Assembly (NCBI GenBank): GCA_015499985.1
Contig: JAAAUF010000049.1
Location: 20,725-84,724 of the forward strand
Source: Haplosporangium gracile
Taxonomy: Eukaryota; Mortierellomycota; Mortierellomycetes; Mortierellales; Mortierellaceae
Length of the DNA stretch: 64,000 bases
Direction of reading: 5' to 3'
The notes beneath the pieces were generated by a model. The model worked only from the letters and a program-made list of their open reading frames with translations, ran no database searches and had not been told where the DNA came from. The translations under genes were made by a program, and so were the position numbers. How positions within the stretch are numbered: the first letter of the stretch is position 1; each line of letters begins with the position of its first letter. This document shows positions 12,138-21,726 of this stretch, piece after piece.

Positions 12138-15100
12138 ATCAAGAGCTGCTGTTGCTGCTGAGGGTGCATCATATTAGGGTTGTTGTTTGCGTTCATCTGA
12201 GAGGAGACGCGACGCGAGCGTTGCTGAGCCTGTTGTGCCTGGTGTTGCTGCTGCTGGTGCATATGCTGTTGCTGTTGCATGTTGAATTGCGGGCTGAACT
12301 GCTGTGGAGGTTGATGCGGGTTTTGAAAGTTCATGGGCTGTTGATGCTGTTGCTGTTGATGATGCGGGAACTGCTGCTGCTGCTGCATCTGCTGTTGTTG
12401 CATCTGTTGCTGCTGTTGGTATTGTTGCTGTTGCAAGTGCTGTTGCTGCTGGTGTGGGTGCGAATGTTGCTGCTGAGGATGTTGCGGTTGCTGTTGGTGA
12501 AGATGTTGGTGTGGATGTGGTTGCTGTTGTTGGTGCATTAGTTGGTGTGGCTGCTGCTGCTGGAGCTGTACCTGTGCTTGATGTGGCTGAGGCTGCTGCT
12601 GTCGTGGCATCTGACTGGAGCGACGTCTCTGTGACGAATGCTGGACAGGCGAGGTCATACCGTCAACATCCACATCCTCGTCTTCCTCCTCGTCATCGTC
12701 GTCGTCATCATCGTCATCGTTGCTCCTGCTCTGTCGGCGCTTTGACGGCTTCGTCTTTTTGGTCGATAATGTCCGCTTGCTCTTCTTGTCACCTTGGCTA
12801 GTTGACGCAGCACGGCGTCCGTTAAATTGGCCAACCGAATTCTTACTATCCTCTGCGGTAACGTCGCTCTTGACTGCAAACTTAGGGAGCTTAAGAGGTG
12901 AAGGGTAAGGCCGGACTGGAGTTGGTAAAGGATCGGTGGTATAGACGCGCTTCCAGTCTTTGATCAGGAAGGCCGACTTTCCTGTCTCGGAGTATCGATT
13001 TTCGCAAACATAGACATCCTTGGGGTCGAAATCGAGAACTAGGCCGCGAACATAATCCTTGTGGGCCTGCACATAGACCTTATGAGAGACCAGTGCAAAG
13101 TCAAACTCCCACTCTCCTGACGCCTTCAGCACCTCCTTCTCGTAGAAGGTCTGTCCTGGAACCTGAAGAGTTTGCTCAGGTCGAAGGAACTTCGAGCCAG
13201 CAATAAATCGATTGCCCCTGTAATCATTAAGCACATATGTAACATGTTAACACCTTGCGTATTGATATGATCACCGACCACATGTCGTCCTAAAAAAATC
13301 TCGTAGTGAGCACGGAGGGAACTTGCCTAGAATCGACTTCCAATCGCTCGACAAGTAAGATGGTCCTGAAAGGGTCGGTCAACTCGACGAATTCTCCCTT
13401 CTGAACGGTAAAGTTGTCCTTTACATGATTCGGCACCTTTTGTCTGTCACTCTATTGCGGAAAGGGGGCATCGACATGCGTTAGCCAAGGAGATCGATAT
13501 TATAGCTGCATGCAAGTCCACGAAAAACACAATTTCTTCAATGCTCACCTTGTCAACAGCTGATGCCTTGGGGTTGTCGACCAACTTGTAGGAGGCGTAA
13601 ATGTCTTTCTTCCTGGTGTTGAACAACTTCAGAAGCACTCTGGCATCCTTGTTGATCCGTGACCCGTCCTCGTTGAAGATGAGCGCATTCTCGAAAATAA
13701 GCTGGAATTCTCGATCAAAGTCGTCCACATTCTTGTAGTGTCCGTTCTTTATCCTAGCCTATAAGGTGGATATGTAGAGCGAAATACGATTAGAGTTAAT
13801 AACAGCATTCTTCCTTGACTGTCCTTCACAGATTACTAGTTACAAACTCAACCGGTGACGAACATACCTGGACAAGTTGCAGGGACATGGGCGATTTGAT
13901 GACTTCGTAGTATTCTGGGTATTCGTCTTTCGATGGAAGGGCCAGGAAGATCTCCGCTAATTCGCGACCGCTAGAACATGAGTGATAGATGAAGTAGAAG
14001 ACAGTGTCAACAAAACGTTCCTGGCTGCGACATCGTCCAATGCAACGCAAACATTCCCAAGCTTCACAGGTTAACTTACGTCTTGTCCTTGTGGTTCAGA
14101 ATAAGTTTATAGAGGTCGTTAAAGGCACCGACGAGAGGGCTGGCAGGGATCGTGAGGATGTTCTTTCCTTCCTTGCCAGGCTTGGACTCCTTTGGCTGAG
14201 ATTTTGGTGAGTCCTTTTCGTCTCCATTCCTTTTGGGCTTTCCTGCCTTGGTCGACTTTGTCTATTAGTAAACAAGAAACAAGGCAGATCAGTTACAGGG
14301 GGTGTGTTGCACATGGAGAGAATTTTCAAGGGTGTGTCCTAAGATAGAATGCTAGTCAAACGTACCTCCGCAAACATTTTATCCCACTCTGGGGAGGACT
14401 CATACACAAGTTCCAATGCAACCTGTCCGTGCTCATTCTTGGCCTTCTTGTCTGCACCGTACTTCTCGATAAGCTGCTTTGCGACATCCAAATGGCCTAT
14501 GAAAAAATTACAATGTAATTAATAAAGAAAATGTTTACGTTAGCAAACAAACAAACAAAAAATAATAATAAAAGGCGTTGGGGATTGCATCCTGCATGAA
14601 GCTAAGTAAAGGCATGGCATACCTCCGAATGCGGCCCAAGCAAGAGGCCGACCCCTGTACCATGTATCCTCGAGTTCGACGTTGGCGTTGAATTCCATGA
14701 GCAGATCGACAATCTCCTTGGCTCCATAGTAGGCAGCAGCGTGGAGGGCTGACCAAGTGAAGGTGTTCTCCTCGAATATGTTGGTTTCGAAAAGAGTGTC
14801 AGGGTGAACATTTCTCTGAGTCAGATAAATGCGTAAAGCCTTGGTGTCGTTCTCTTCCACTGCCAGGAACATCTTTCTCACATCTACAAAAAAAAATAAT
14901 AAATAGCGATAATGGAATTCGCACGAAGATGTTGCAAAAACAAAGAAAAGGAGAGCGAGAGAGTGATAGATAGAAGGACAAGTTAGCATCTGTTTAATTC
15001 CTGCAGGGGAAAGAGCCTACCAACCTGGACGATCTCTCTTTTTGCCTCGTTTGTTGATATGCATATTAAAAGATGGAGAAAGAGTAAGTGACAACATACC

Positions 15101-15802
15101 ATTCTCGGGGAGTACGGCTTGTTCAGGCTGCTTTAACTTGAGCTTGATCTTGGTTGCTTCGGGACTCTTGACCGCCTATACCATGATTGTGTTTTAAAAT
15201 GATAAGTATATTAATACACGTTGTGGACCTTGATACAAGGAAAAAGGACGACAGGGTCCCGTTTGCAAGCAAAGGATTGCGTTGTGATCCCTATAACTAT
15301 GGTGTATCCTCTATGTATGTCACCCAAGACGCGTCTTTTTTTGGTAGATTAGCCATCCACAAACACTGCTCTCCCTCCCTCTCTCCATGGTAATCATTCC
15401 TGTCGTCGAACATCAGTGCTTCCGTTTTTTATATCCTCTCTCGTATCAAATCAACATCATCCTTCTCAGCAATTAAGTCCCTCACCAAGTCGTGTTGCCT
15501 CACTAACATCGCTGCTTTACTCTACATCCAGTTACTTTCAAAGTTGATTGTTGGGCGTTTTGAGAAGAAGGGAGGGGAAGAGAGAGAAATAAACACGGTC
15601 CTTGCTTGCAATACGTTTGGCGGGAAAGAGGCTCTCTTCTCTCAATGGGGATCTGCCCTCCTAGGAAGAACACACAAGTAGGTGGACTCTGCCCGTGTTC
15701 CCTCTTCTTGAGATTCGAGTTGGAGAGTGTTGCTGTTGTTACCTGCATGGACACGTCTTCGTCTAGCGAGATCTGCTTCGAGTTTCTTCGACTGGAACTC
15801 AT
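11298..15802 (-). CDS. Ankyrin-bromodomain-BAH chromatin protein, RSC subunit-like
   Basis: Ten exons join in phase (15802-15743, 15175-15100, 14883-14623, 14496-14366, 14261-14080, 13970-13868, 13758-13549, 13451-13327, 13217-11785, 11695-11298), giving 992 residues. Order: ankyrin repeats at about 45-176 (TWSALHAAAYYGAKEIVDLL, RPLAWAAFGGHLDVAKQLIE), one bromodomain at about 215-330 (SKDEYPEYYEVIKSPMSL, FQLIFENALIFNEDGS), a BAH domain at about 345-475 (KGEFVELTDPFRTILLVERL, GNRFIAGSKFLRPEQT), an acidic/basic patch, a Gln-rich region at about 580-790, and a conserved-looking C-terminus. Bromodomain plus BAH is the signature of yeast Rsc1/Rsc2 and animal polybromo in SWI/SNF-type remodelers, which read acetylated histones. 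Here ankyrin repeats precede a single bromodomain. The intron after exon 8 has a GC donor (AG then gcaagt). Confidence 0.87.
12050..12620 (-). repeat. CAG/CAA repeat region encoding a polyglutamine domain
   Basis: Imperfect ctg/ttg triplets on the + strand, including an uninterrupted run near 12108-12138, encode Gln-rich protein with interspersed His, Met and Pro in the BAH-bromodomain protein. The same repeats create long spurious Leu/Val/Ala open frames on the other strand. Confidence 0.9.
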
Positions 15803-16219
15803 TCCGTAAGAAGGGATAATGGGTAGTAACTCAAAAAAAAAAAAAAAAAAAGTACGAAGGACAAAGAACGAAGGCGATAGTGTCTTTCCACTCGGACTGA
15901 GGGGGGGAAGGGTAAGTAAGTGGAGAGAGGTAGGTATGAAAAGAAGAAAGGGGGAATAAGGTGTGAGGAAGCAGACGCGATCGGGTACTGGTGACGATCC
16001 GAGTGTTGAAGAAATGGCGGAGAAGAGGGGAGAAGCGAATGTCAAAGTGAGAGGGAGAGAGAAAGAACAGAATCAACCCCACGAAAGAACATGGACAAAA
16101 AGAAAGGACACTGAAGGAGGGGACCCCACGCCTTGAAGTGAATGAACTGATATGGTCACGTGAAATAAAAACAGATCACTACTTTTTATTATTACTCTGG
16201 TAAAACGCATTGTTTCTCT
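15803..16219. other. Intergenic region upstream of the bromodomain-BAH gene
   Basis: The 417 bp between the start of the BAH-bromodomain gene and the stop of the ferroxidase gene are purine-rich on the + strand, with an A run at 15833-15850. This is likely the promoter and 5' UTR of the former and the 3' UTR of the latter. No further gene is seen. Confidence 0.55.
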
Positions 16220-18186
16220 CTACTCCTTGCCATCTTTGCCTTCCTTGCTCGGGACAAGCTCTTCGTCCTGAGCATACCAGATCACAGTCGCCAATCCAAC
16301 AACAGCTGAGAGCACAGTAAAGAACAGCGCAATGATGCCCTTGGTCGTAAACGTGCCAGGCAACAAGTTGGGTCCCACATTTTGACCAGTCAAATCGAAA
16401 CCCTGATTTCCTGCCGCGTTGCCGCTAAAGGGGAGACCAAGGTCCGTGCAGTGCTGAAGATGAGTCTGATCAACAGTCAAAACACCAGACATCGCCTCAG
16501 GAGCCTCAATGATGGTAGTCGCAAGACCGGCCTGGAGATGCCACTCGATGTGACAATGAAAGAACCAAACACCAGGGTTGTTGGCCTGGAAGCGGATGGC
16601 AACGTTTGTCAGAGAGGGGACAAGGACAGTGTCGCGACGGAGCGGATTGGTCGTGTTGAAGTATGTATACGGAGTCGAGCCATCGTAGACTCCGTTACCT
16701 CGACCGACAACCTGGAAGACATGTCCGTGGAGATGAAAAGGGTGGTTGCCTGCGTCGTTGTTGTTGATAATGATCTCGACCCAGCTGTTGTGCTTGAGGA
16801 CCAATGGGTGGGTATAGGTGCCATAGATTTGAGGGTCGCTTGAAAGATTTCCCATACTCAACGCACTGTAGAGGGTGGGAACCTTGGGAGCCACATAGGT
16901 AATGTCATTGAATGAGGCCTTGTTGATGTGGTCGTCCATGACCTGAAAGGATGCTGTTAGTGAGATTTGGTTGTCTGCAGGAGTGGTCGCCATGGGCACG
17001 ACAGGGGTAAGCAGAGCAGCATCGTCAAAATCACCCCAGTCGATCAATTCAGTTGGTGCCAAGGGCGAACCAGCATCGTAGATTATCGTTCCAGTGATGT
17101 TCATCTGCAGGGTGTCAGGGACAGTGTCAAACATTTCCGGATCCATGTCGCCGTGGATGAGAAAGTTGTTGGCAGTGGTGTTCTTGGCCGTGACAAGGAC
17201 AGAGTAGCGCTGGGCAGCCGAGATGGGGAATGTCTTGACGGTTGTCCTCTGAACATCGACTCCATCGACCTCGATGATGTCCATGTCGTGTCCGTCGATG
17301 TGGATGTGGAACATGGCGAGGGCAGACATGTTGATGATACGAAGTCGATAGACCTTGTTGGGCACAAACAAGAACTGGGTATTCAGCATCTGGTTGATCA
17401 AGGCCGACTTGGGGACAGGTTCAGCACCGGTAGGGTTGAAGATCGACAGGTAGTCATCCAATAGGACCGCATGTTCTTCATGGTACCAATCTATGCATGT
17501 AAATGAGGCAAGGAAGTTAGAAGGAGAATGAGTGCATGATGCATGCATGGACTCTAATGTATGCACAAAAAAGAAATGAATCGACTCACCAACAAATGCA
17601 AGGGTGTACTCCTCGTCATAATGGTAGGTCTCTGCTGGGTTGTGGATAATAAGTGGAGCACGGAGCCCATCGACATAGTGGCCCTTGTTGTGGCCATGGA
17701 TCCAGTACGTGCCGTATTGCTCGATGGGGATGGTGTAGGTGAAGTTTGCGCCTGGAGGGATGGGGCACTGGGTAACCATGGAAGGGCCATCCATCTGACT
17801 GTTTCCCGTCTGGAAGAGACCGTGAGCGTGCAGCGTTGTTGGCTCGCTGATCTGGTTTACGACGTTAATGACCAGCGTGTCATTCAGCGTGACATTCATC
17901 GCCGGTGGTCTATTAAGAAGGGTATAGGAGAAGGATATGTCAGTCATCCAAAAAAACAAGCTCCTGGAGGCACTAATGCTGAGCTACATAAGGGTAGCAA
18001 AGAGACGTGAAGAGGAGATACGTACGGGAATTGGCCATTGATGCCGATGACGCGGCGGTCCATGAGGCCATCGGGGTTGCTGTTGACATAGGTGATGTTC
18101 CAGTTGTAGGTAACGACGGCAGCATGGGCAGCAGCAGAGACTAGTGTTAGTAGAACAAGAGTCGTGGCCGGGGTAGCAACAAGCAT
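16220..18186 (-). CDS. Fet3-type multicopper ferroxidase
   Basis: Exons 18186-18026, 17909-17590 and 17490-16220 join in phase to 583 residues, the usual size for fungal Fet3. It oxidises Fe(II) at the plasma membrane so that a partner permease (Ftr1) can import Fe(III); no Ftr1 gene is in this window. A signal peptide ([20 protein letters not shown]) opens the protein. Three cupredoxin domains follow: [16 protein letters not shown], the copper motifs HAHG and [10 protein letters not shown] in domain 1, [10 protein letters not shown] in domain 2, and [12 protein letters not shown] plus [15 protein letters not shown] in domain 3. A C-terminal membrane helix ([20 protein letters not shown]) and a short charged tail match membrane-bound Fet3 better than secreted laccase. 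Upstream lies a dense set of GATA-type sites (see 18411-18580). Confidence 0.9.
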
Positions 18187-18979
18187 TGTTCGTTGGAAAT
18201 TTGGGATGAACACAAGAGAAAAAGAAAAAAAGAAGGGGAAAGAAGAAGAGAGAGGGAGAACGAGGAAAAGAAGAGCTGGCCGGGTGAAGAAAAAGAAAAA
18301 GAAGAGAGAGGAAGAAGGGAGGAAGATGAGCGTGTTTTATCTGATGGAATGCAAGTGCAAGAAAGGGAAGGAAGAGGGAAGAAGAGTGAGTCTGTTGAGT
18401 CTGTTTGACACATCTTATCAGCGGAAAATAACAACAGCAACAACTGATGAAACTATCAGATGAGGTTTATCCGCTGGTGACTTGAGCCCTTCATCAGATA
18501 ACCACTCCTCATCCATTCAAAACTGTCTTCCTTTATGCATAACCTCACCAATAATCAGATAACTGACCATCTGATAGTGACTATCGTATTCGAATGCAAC
18601 CCTCACTTTCAATCCACCTTCGCAGTAAGTTGACCCTTGAGTCTCACTAGTCTCGTCAACCAGCACCTTGCCTCTTGCACTCCGTCCGACACTTCCATAC
18701 AAGTAATGTGCCTCTTCAAACAGCCGTTCAACCGTAGACACTTATCCACCCGGTCTAGCCATCGAACACGCACCTGCATACACTCTCTCTTTCCCCTCTC
18801 AGGTCTGGGCCAACTGACCCCGAAAAGTTCAAATCGGGACAACCATCCTCCACCTTCCACCTTCCTCCTTTGTTCATGTCCAAAAGGGGAAAAAAGCCCG
18901 CACAGGCACACACCTTTCCTCTTTTCACCCTTCATCATCAGCGGCATTTTTTTCTCTCTCCGTTCATCTTTTTTGAATC
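18187..18979. other. Intergenic region upstream of the ferroxidase gene
   Basis: About 790 bp separate the ferroxidase start from the stop of the next minus-strand gene. The first 220 bp are purine-rich on the + strand (the presumed ferroxidase 5' UTR). The middle holds the GATA-element cluster annotated separately, and the rest is C/T-rich. No gene is evident. Confidence 0.6.
18411..18580 (-). promoter_or_regulatory. Cluster of GATA-factor sites in the ferroxidase promoter
   Basis: Two exact copies of ATCAGATAA (18493-18501, 18554-18562) fit the extended site ATCWGATAA bound by fungal iron-regulatory GATA repressors of the SreA/Fep1/Sfu1 family. Near copies are ATCTGATAG (18569-18577) and its inverse at about 18453-18462. 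Plain GATA cores occur in TTATCA at 18415-18420 and in TTATCC near 18470. They lie 225-400 bp upstream of a gene for reductive iron uptake, so control by iron through such a factor is a reasonable inference. The factor gene is not in this window. Confidence 0.62.
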
Positions 18980-19845
18980 TTAATCACCTTTCACTGGACT
19001 GTCGCCCCTAGCATCTCGTTTTCGCGTAAACAACAGACATGCTTTATATTTACTGGTGTACACGTACTTCATCCGATTCGCTCCATACTCCATACATACA
19101 ACCAGCAGCAGCGCAAGAAAGAGTAGCATCATCCAGACTTCCCTCGCCTCCTCCTCCTCCTCCTCGTTCTCCATCTTGATCTCCTCCTCCTTAACCGCTT
19201 CGACAATCTCTCGCGCATCAGTATCACCAGGTATCACCCTCGCGAGATTCAAAACTATAGTCTCTAGAACTCTCCTCCATTCTCGACCAAGGCCTATAGA
19301 AACACAAGCCTCCCACCCCTCTCACTGTTGTCGCTCACACCATCGTCCATACCCGACGACACCGCACAGAACAACAGTTCCGACGACGACGACGATGACT
19401 TGGCCGAAAAAATCGAACGGAGCTGGTCGAAGAGGCGGGGCGCTACCGAGGATGACGAGATGGGCGACAACAGCCACTGGGCAGGACTCGGATATAAGAG
19501 AGGGGACAATGACGGTTCGACCTTGCAGGTATCACAAGCATTCGACTGTGAAAGAGAATTGGATTGATGTTGAGCAAAAGACTGGACCGGAAACTGTAAG
19601 GCATTTCCAGGAGTCGAGGAGGACGACGACCACGCAGGGGCAGGACACTGACTCATCTCTCCTTGCAATGGGCTTGAATGGAGCGAACTCGTCGGCAAAA
19701 GCAACCATGGCGTCGTAACTGTCGGAGTTTCTTTAATTATCTCCACCCTAGATGTTGTCCTTATTCCTGCCTTGGTTCCTGAAGTTGACTGGGTGAAGAC
19801 AAGGAGGATAAAGAGTAGAGTCGAAGGGACCTTGACGGACATCAT
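18980..19845 (-). CDS. Putative secreted or type I membrane protein, unknown family
   Basis: Exons 19845-19353 and 19293-18980 join in phase through a 59-nt intron (gtatgg donor, ctatag acceptor) to give 268 residues. Evidence is internal only. There is a good signal peptide (MSVKVPSTLLFILLVFTQS), a Ser/Pro-rich middle with a Cys-x-x-Cys (NACDTCKVE), and an amphipathic block that reads as folded protein across the splice (RLFDQLRSIFSAK, then EWRRVLETIVLNLARVI). After that come an acidic run, one membrane helix (MMLLFLALLLVVCMEYGA) and a basic tail. An open frame on the opposite strand (19328-19567) with an Asp run is the main rival. I prefer this strand because of the signal peptide, the phase match and the helix. 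No family recognised. Confidence 0.5.
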
Positions 19846-20232
19846 ATCTCTGAAAAAGAAAGGGGGTGCGTTCATGGCTTGGCTGGAAGATGTTTGCTGG
19901 GTAATTGTCAAGGGCGAGATGAAATGGATGAAGAAATGCAGCCTTTTATTTGAAGCGAGCGAGTGATTATGTTGGTTTGCTTGTTCGTCATTGATAGAGT
20001 GGTGCAATTAGTGAATTGTTGTGATAGTTCGATTATGAGGAAGAAAAAATGCGCAAATGTGATATATGTTGTTGAGAGCAGTCTTATGTCCTGATGTCCA
20101 TGCGTACCATGCTACTTGATGGTCTTCATGTTGCGAATAGGCCAGTAGGTCCCTAACCCAGTTTTAAAAAAAGGTCAATCGCCCCCTTTGTCAGATAAAC
20201 TCATCATATTTATCACATCGTTGATAAGCAAC

Positions 20233-20694
20233 ATGTCAGCGCACCAGGATGGACTGGAGGTTGGTCCGGAGAGAGTCTCCATGTGCACTTGTGGATACCA
20301 GGGGTCGGAGGCAAGTTGGAGGGTGAGTACAGCTCAGACTTCGCATCCTTGAGCACCTCAGTCAACTAGTTCTTCTCTTCGCCACTAGTATTGACCTTGA
20401 CCAAGGACATCTCCCTAGATCCAGTGCTATTTGAATTTATGCAACAACTGTGCAGTCAGCATGAAGGAAATTTTATCCCAAACCCCTTCGATACTTTCTT
20501 CGATGCATGCCTGTGACACTCACAAAGTCGACTTACGACAGTCCCTCGTTGAATTTGGCGGTGATCAGGCCCACAACCTCTTCTTGAGAATACAGGGCAA
20601 GATGAGGATAGTTTCTTCGAAGGTCGCGACTATAGCATGGGTTCTGGGCAATTCGTCCACCCACGAGTCATTCGACACCTTCACCTTAGGCTGA
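20233..20694 (+). CDS. Possible small two-exon gene
   Basis: An ATG at 20233 opens a 30-codon exon (20233-20322) ending at a good donor (gtgagt). An acceptor (ccctag) at 20413-20418 leads in phase into 20419-20694, giving 121 residues with seven cysteines (CTCG, QCYLNLCNNC, MHACD). No family is recognised and no signal peptide is seen. Three GATA-type elements lie within 45 bp of the ATG (20191-20228). The reading is supported only by splice signals and phase, so it may equally be a relic or no gene. Confidence 0.28.
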
Positions 20695-21726
20695 CCTCTT
20701 CATAGCAAAGTAAAAATTACACGAGTTTAAGATGGCCCAAGTGATGGATCGCCAAGATCACGCAATAAAAACATTGCCAAGAAGGAGAGAGGGAAGGAAT
20801 TTTGACTTGCAACCCGGTACAGGTTGACGATAGACCTTGGGATCGGGTATTCCGGTCGAAGTCTTGGAGTTCTGTCAAAAAAAGGAGGAGACAACAACGA
20901 CGACAAAGGTGTTATTACTCTGAACACATTGTGCTCGAGACATCTCAATCTTTGCATCAGCGTGAAAACAATATCGAGAAGGATGTTGAATGGGCACCAC
21001 AGTGAGGGCCTTGCGAACCACGTTTCAAAAGGCAGATTTGTGAGCGACGAATGTGTGCATTGGGTGAAGCTGTGGTGAAAAGGAAAGGAGGAATGTCAAA
21101 ACATAATGATTGAGTCTCGTAAAGGTCAGTTCATTCTTTGAACAAATATGCTAACTTGCTTTTGTGTGTACAAAATTGTGCTCGCTTTTTTTTATTTTTT
21201 TATTTTTTTATTTAGGGGTTGCTTGAAAAAAAATTACATGTGGACCAAGCAGTGGCTAGAGCTAGACCTGCAAAATGAAGAATGATACAGCGTTGTACAG
21301 GCACAGGGGCGATGATAGGGAACTATGAATGTGCGTTGTGAAAGAAGAGGTCGCGTGGTAGTATGCAGTGTGTCCAGGAAATAATGTCATCACAAAATTC
21401 GTTGAAGTCGAAACACGCAAAAGGAAAGTAAAAGTAAGGAAAGGAAAGTAAGAAAAAAAAGCCAGCGGGCAGAGACCGAAGAGAGGAAATCAAGGGCCGC
21501 CTTGTCCTGTTGACGGAAACATGACTTCTGGTTGTTAGGTTGTGTTAGATTGTGTTGCATTGAGCTGTGTCTTACTCCGCTCTGTTGCGTCGTGCTGTTG
21601 TTGTTTGTTGTTGCTGTTGCTTTTGTTAATATTGCTGGTGTTGATGCTGGTGTTGATGCTGGTGCTGATGCTAGTATTGATGGTAGTGTTGTTATGTCGT
21701 CCCTCAGTGCACGTGTATGTTCAGGG
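20695..21726. other. Intergenic region
   Basis: About 1 kb with no supported gene. Short open frames exist on both strands (for example 20727-20957 minus and 20824-21078 plus) without recognisable motifs or clean splice partners. A T-rich run at 21185-21215 is the only compositional feature. Confidence 0.5.

Noticed and set aside
11963..12541. Long Leu-rich open frame on the + strand, plus Ala/Val-rich ones in other frames
   Set aside because: These are the complementary readings of the CAG/CAA repeats that encode the Gln-rich region of the BAH-bromodomain protein.
13262..13326. A separate tiny exon encoding Asp-Asp-Met inside the BAH region
   Set aside because: It would require a 37-nt intron and does not keep phase. 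A single GC-AG intron from 13326 to 13218 restores the BAH frame directly.
16382..17464. Two + strand open frames of about 150-165 codons
   Set aside because: Antisense to the ferroxidase coding sequence, whose copper motifs fix the minus strand as coding.
16220..18186. Secreted laccase as an alternative identity for the multicopper oxidase
   Set aside because: The C-terminal membrane helix with charged tail, the overall length and the upstream iron-type GATA sites fit a Fet3-type ferroxidase better.
18824..18846. T-loop-like gttcaaatc that could belong to a tRNA
   Set aside because: No matching acceptor, D or anticodon stems could be drawn around it.
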